Shown here: in pieces, positions 63,863 through 64,000 of the stretch
How the letters are laid out: every line of letters begins with the position of its first letter
How positions within the stretch are numbered: position 1 is the stretch's first letter
Assembly (NCBI GenBank): GCA_018607905.1
Contig: JABBAP010000038.1
Coordinates: forward strand, 1-64,000
DNA: 64,000 nucleotides
Source: Paracoccaceae bacterium
Lineage (GTDB): Bacteria > Pseudomonadota > Alphaproteobacteria > Rhodobacterales > Rhodobacteraceae
Reading direction: 5' to 3'
Program-made: the position numbers and the translations under genes
The notes under the pieces: generated by a model
The model's database searches: none
What the model was told of the DNA's origin: nothing
The model's input: only the letters and a program-made list of their open reading frames with translations

Positions 63863-64000
63863 ATGAAAACACCATTGAAAATCGCCCTTTTGAGCGCAAC
63901 CGCTACTGCAATAGCATTGGCTGTGAGTGTTCCGGTCATTGCCAAAGGGAAAGGCGGTGCGCGTTTCGAAAAAATGGACACCAACGCGGATGGATTTATT
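63863..64000 (+). CDS. Secreted EF-hand protein, cut by the window end
   Basis: The first 46 residues give a signal peptide (MKTPLKIALLSATATAIAL through PVIA) and the beginning of an EF-hand (FEKMDTNADGFI) with the calcium-loop Asp residues. AGGAAAGAG precedes ATG 63863. The rest lies outside the window. Probably a periplasmic calcium-binding protein. Confidence 0.75.
   Translation, partial: MKTPLKIALLSATATAIALAVSVPVIAKGKGGARFEKMDTNADGFI

Overview
The window reads as a chromosome segment from a marine Rhodobacteraceae (Roseobacter-group) alphaproteobacterium. The evidence is the gene families typical of that group: a RlmI-type methyltransferase overlapping a PIN gene, DUF1150, DUF983, DUF6525 and YdcH proteins, a fused sulfate adenylyltransferase/APS kinase, tripartite TRAP transport, a TauR/TauABC taurine system and a SoeABC-type sulfite dehydrogenase. 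GC is moderate, intergenic spaces are short, and many genes overlap by 1-8 nt. I see no prophage, insertion sequence, CRISPR array, rRNA or tRNA.

Layout. 0.1-3 kb: a lipoprotein, rlmI and a PIN gene, then a spacer with short tandem repeats. 3-12.3 kb: an orphan hypothetical gene, a 19-repeat MORN protein, NAD synthetase, a gene-free and heavily hairpinned 690-nt region holding a 25-codon ORF, then a GNAT, a nuclease, gltX, a GGCT-like protein and an M48 protease. 12.5-15.7 kb: a complete TRAP transporter (dctP, dctQ, dctM). 16.1-20.2 kb: a zinc locus with a Zur box, zur, a His-rich ZrgA/DUF2796 protein, a MacB-like ABC pair and two DUF3299 proteins. 20.2-25.6 kb: an Rrf2 regulator divergent from a DUF6525 gene and a five-gene peptide/nickel-type ABC importer, with two tandem operator-like repeats between them. 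25.7-29.3 kb: a methyltransferase and a YjbF/YjbH envelope polysaccharide pair.

29.5-31.7 kb: groES-groEL under a CIRCE element. 31.8-34.8 kb: two alpha/beta hydrolases, a secreted small protein and an EamA permease. 34.8-38.7 kb: purEK, a YdcH protein, and a heat-shock promoter driving hsp20, DUF1150 and phzF. 38.8-42.6 kb: sat/cysC, trxB divergent from an Lrp regulator, and a 22-codon ORF. 42.8-47.7 kb: lgt-midA-pgeF, ubiK, an EamA permease and a membrane LytTR regulator. 47.9-48.1 kb: a likely small RNA with a strong terminator. 48.2-49.9 kb: a large unknown protein.

49.9-62.5 kb is an organosulfonate island: pta, soeA, an embedded alpha/beta hydrolase, soeB and soeC; GNAT and RidA genes; tauCBA; and tauR with TauR-like boxes. 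The central genes xsc and tpa are not in the window. The end carries a NUDIX hydrolase, a DUF983 protein and the start of an EF-hand protein.

Functionally the segment mixes housekeeping genes with nutrient scavenging (C4-dicarboxylate-type TRAP, zinc, an oligopeptide/metal-type ABC, taurine) and with disposal of the sulfite and acetyl phosphate released by sulfonate breakdown. All product names come from reading the translations; no database search was run.
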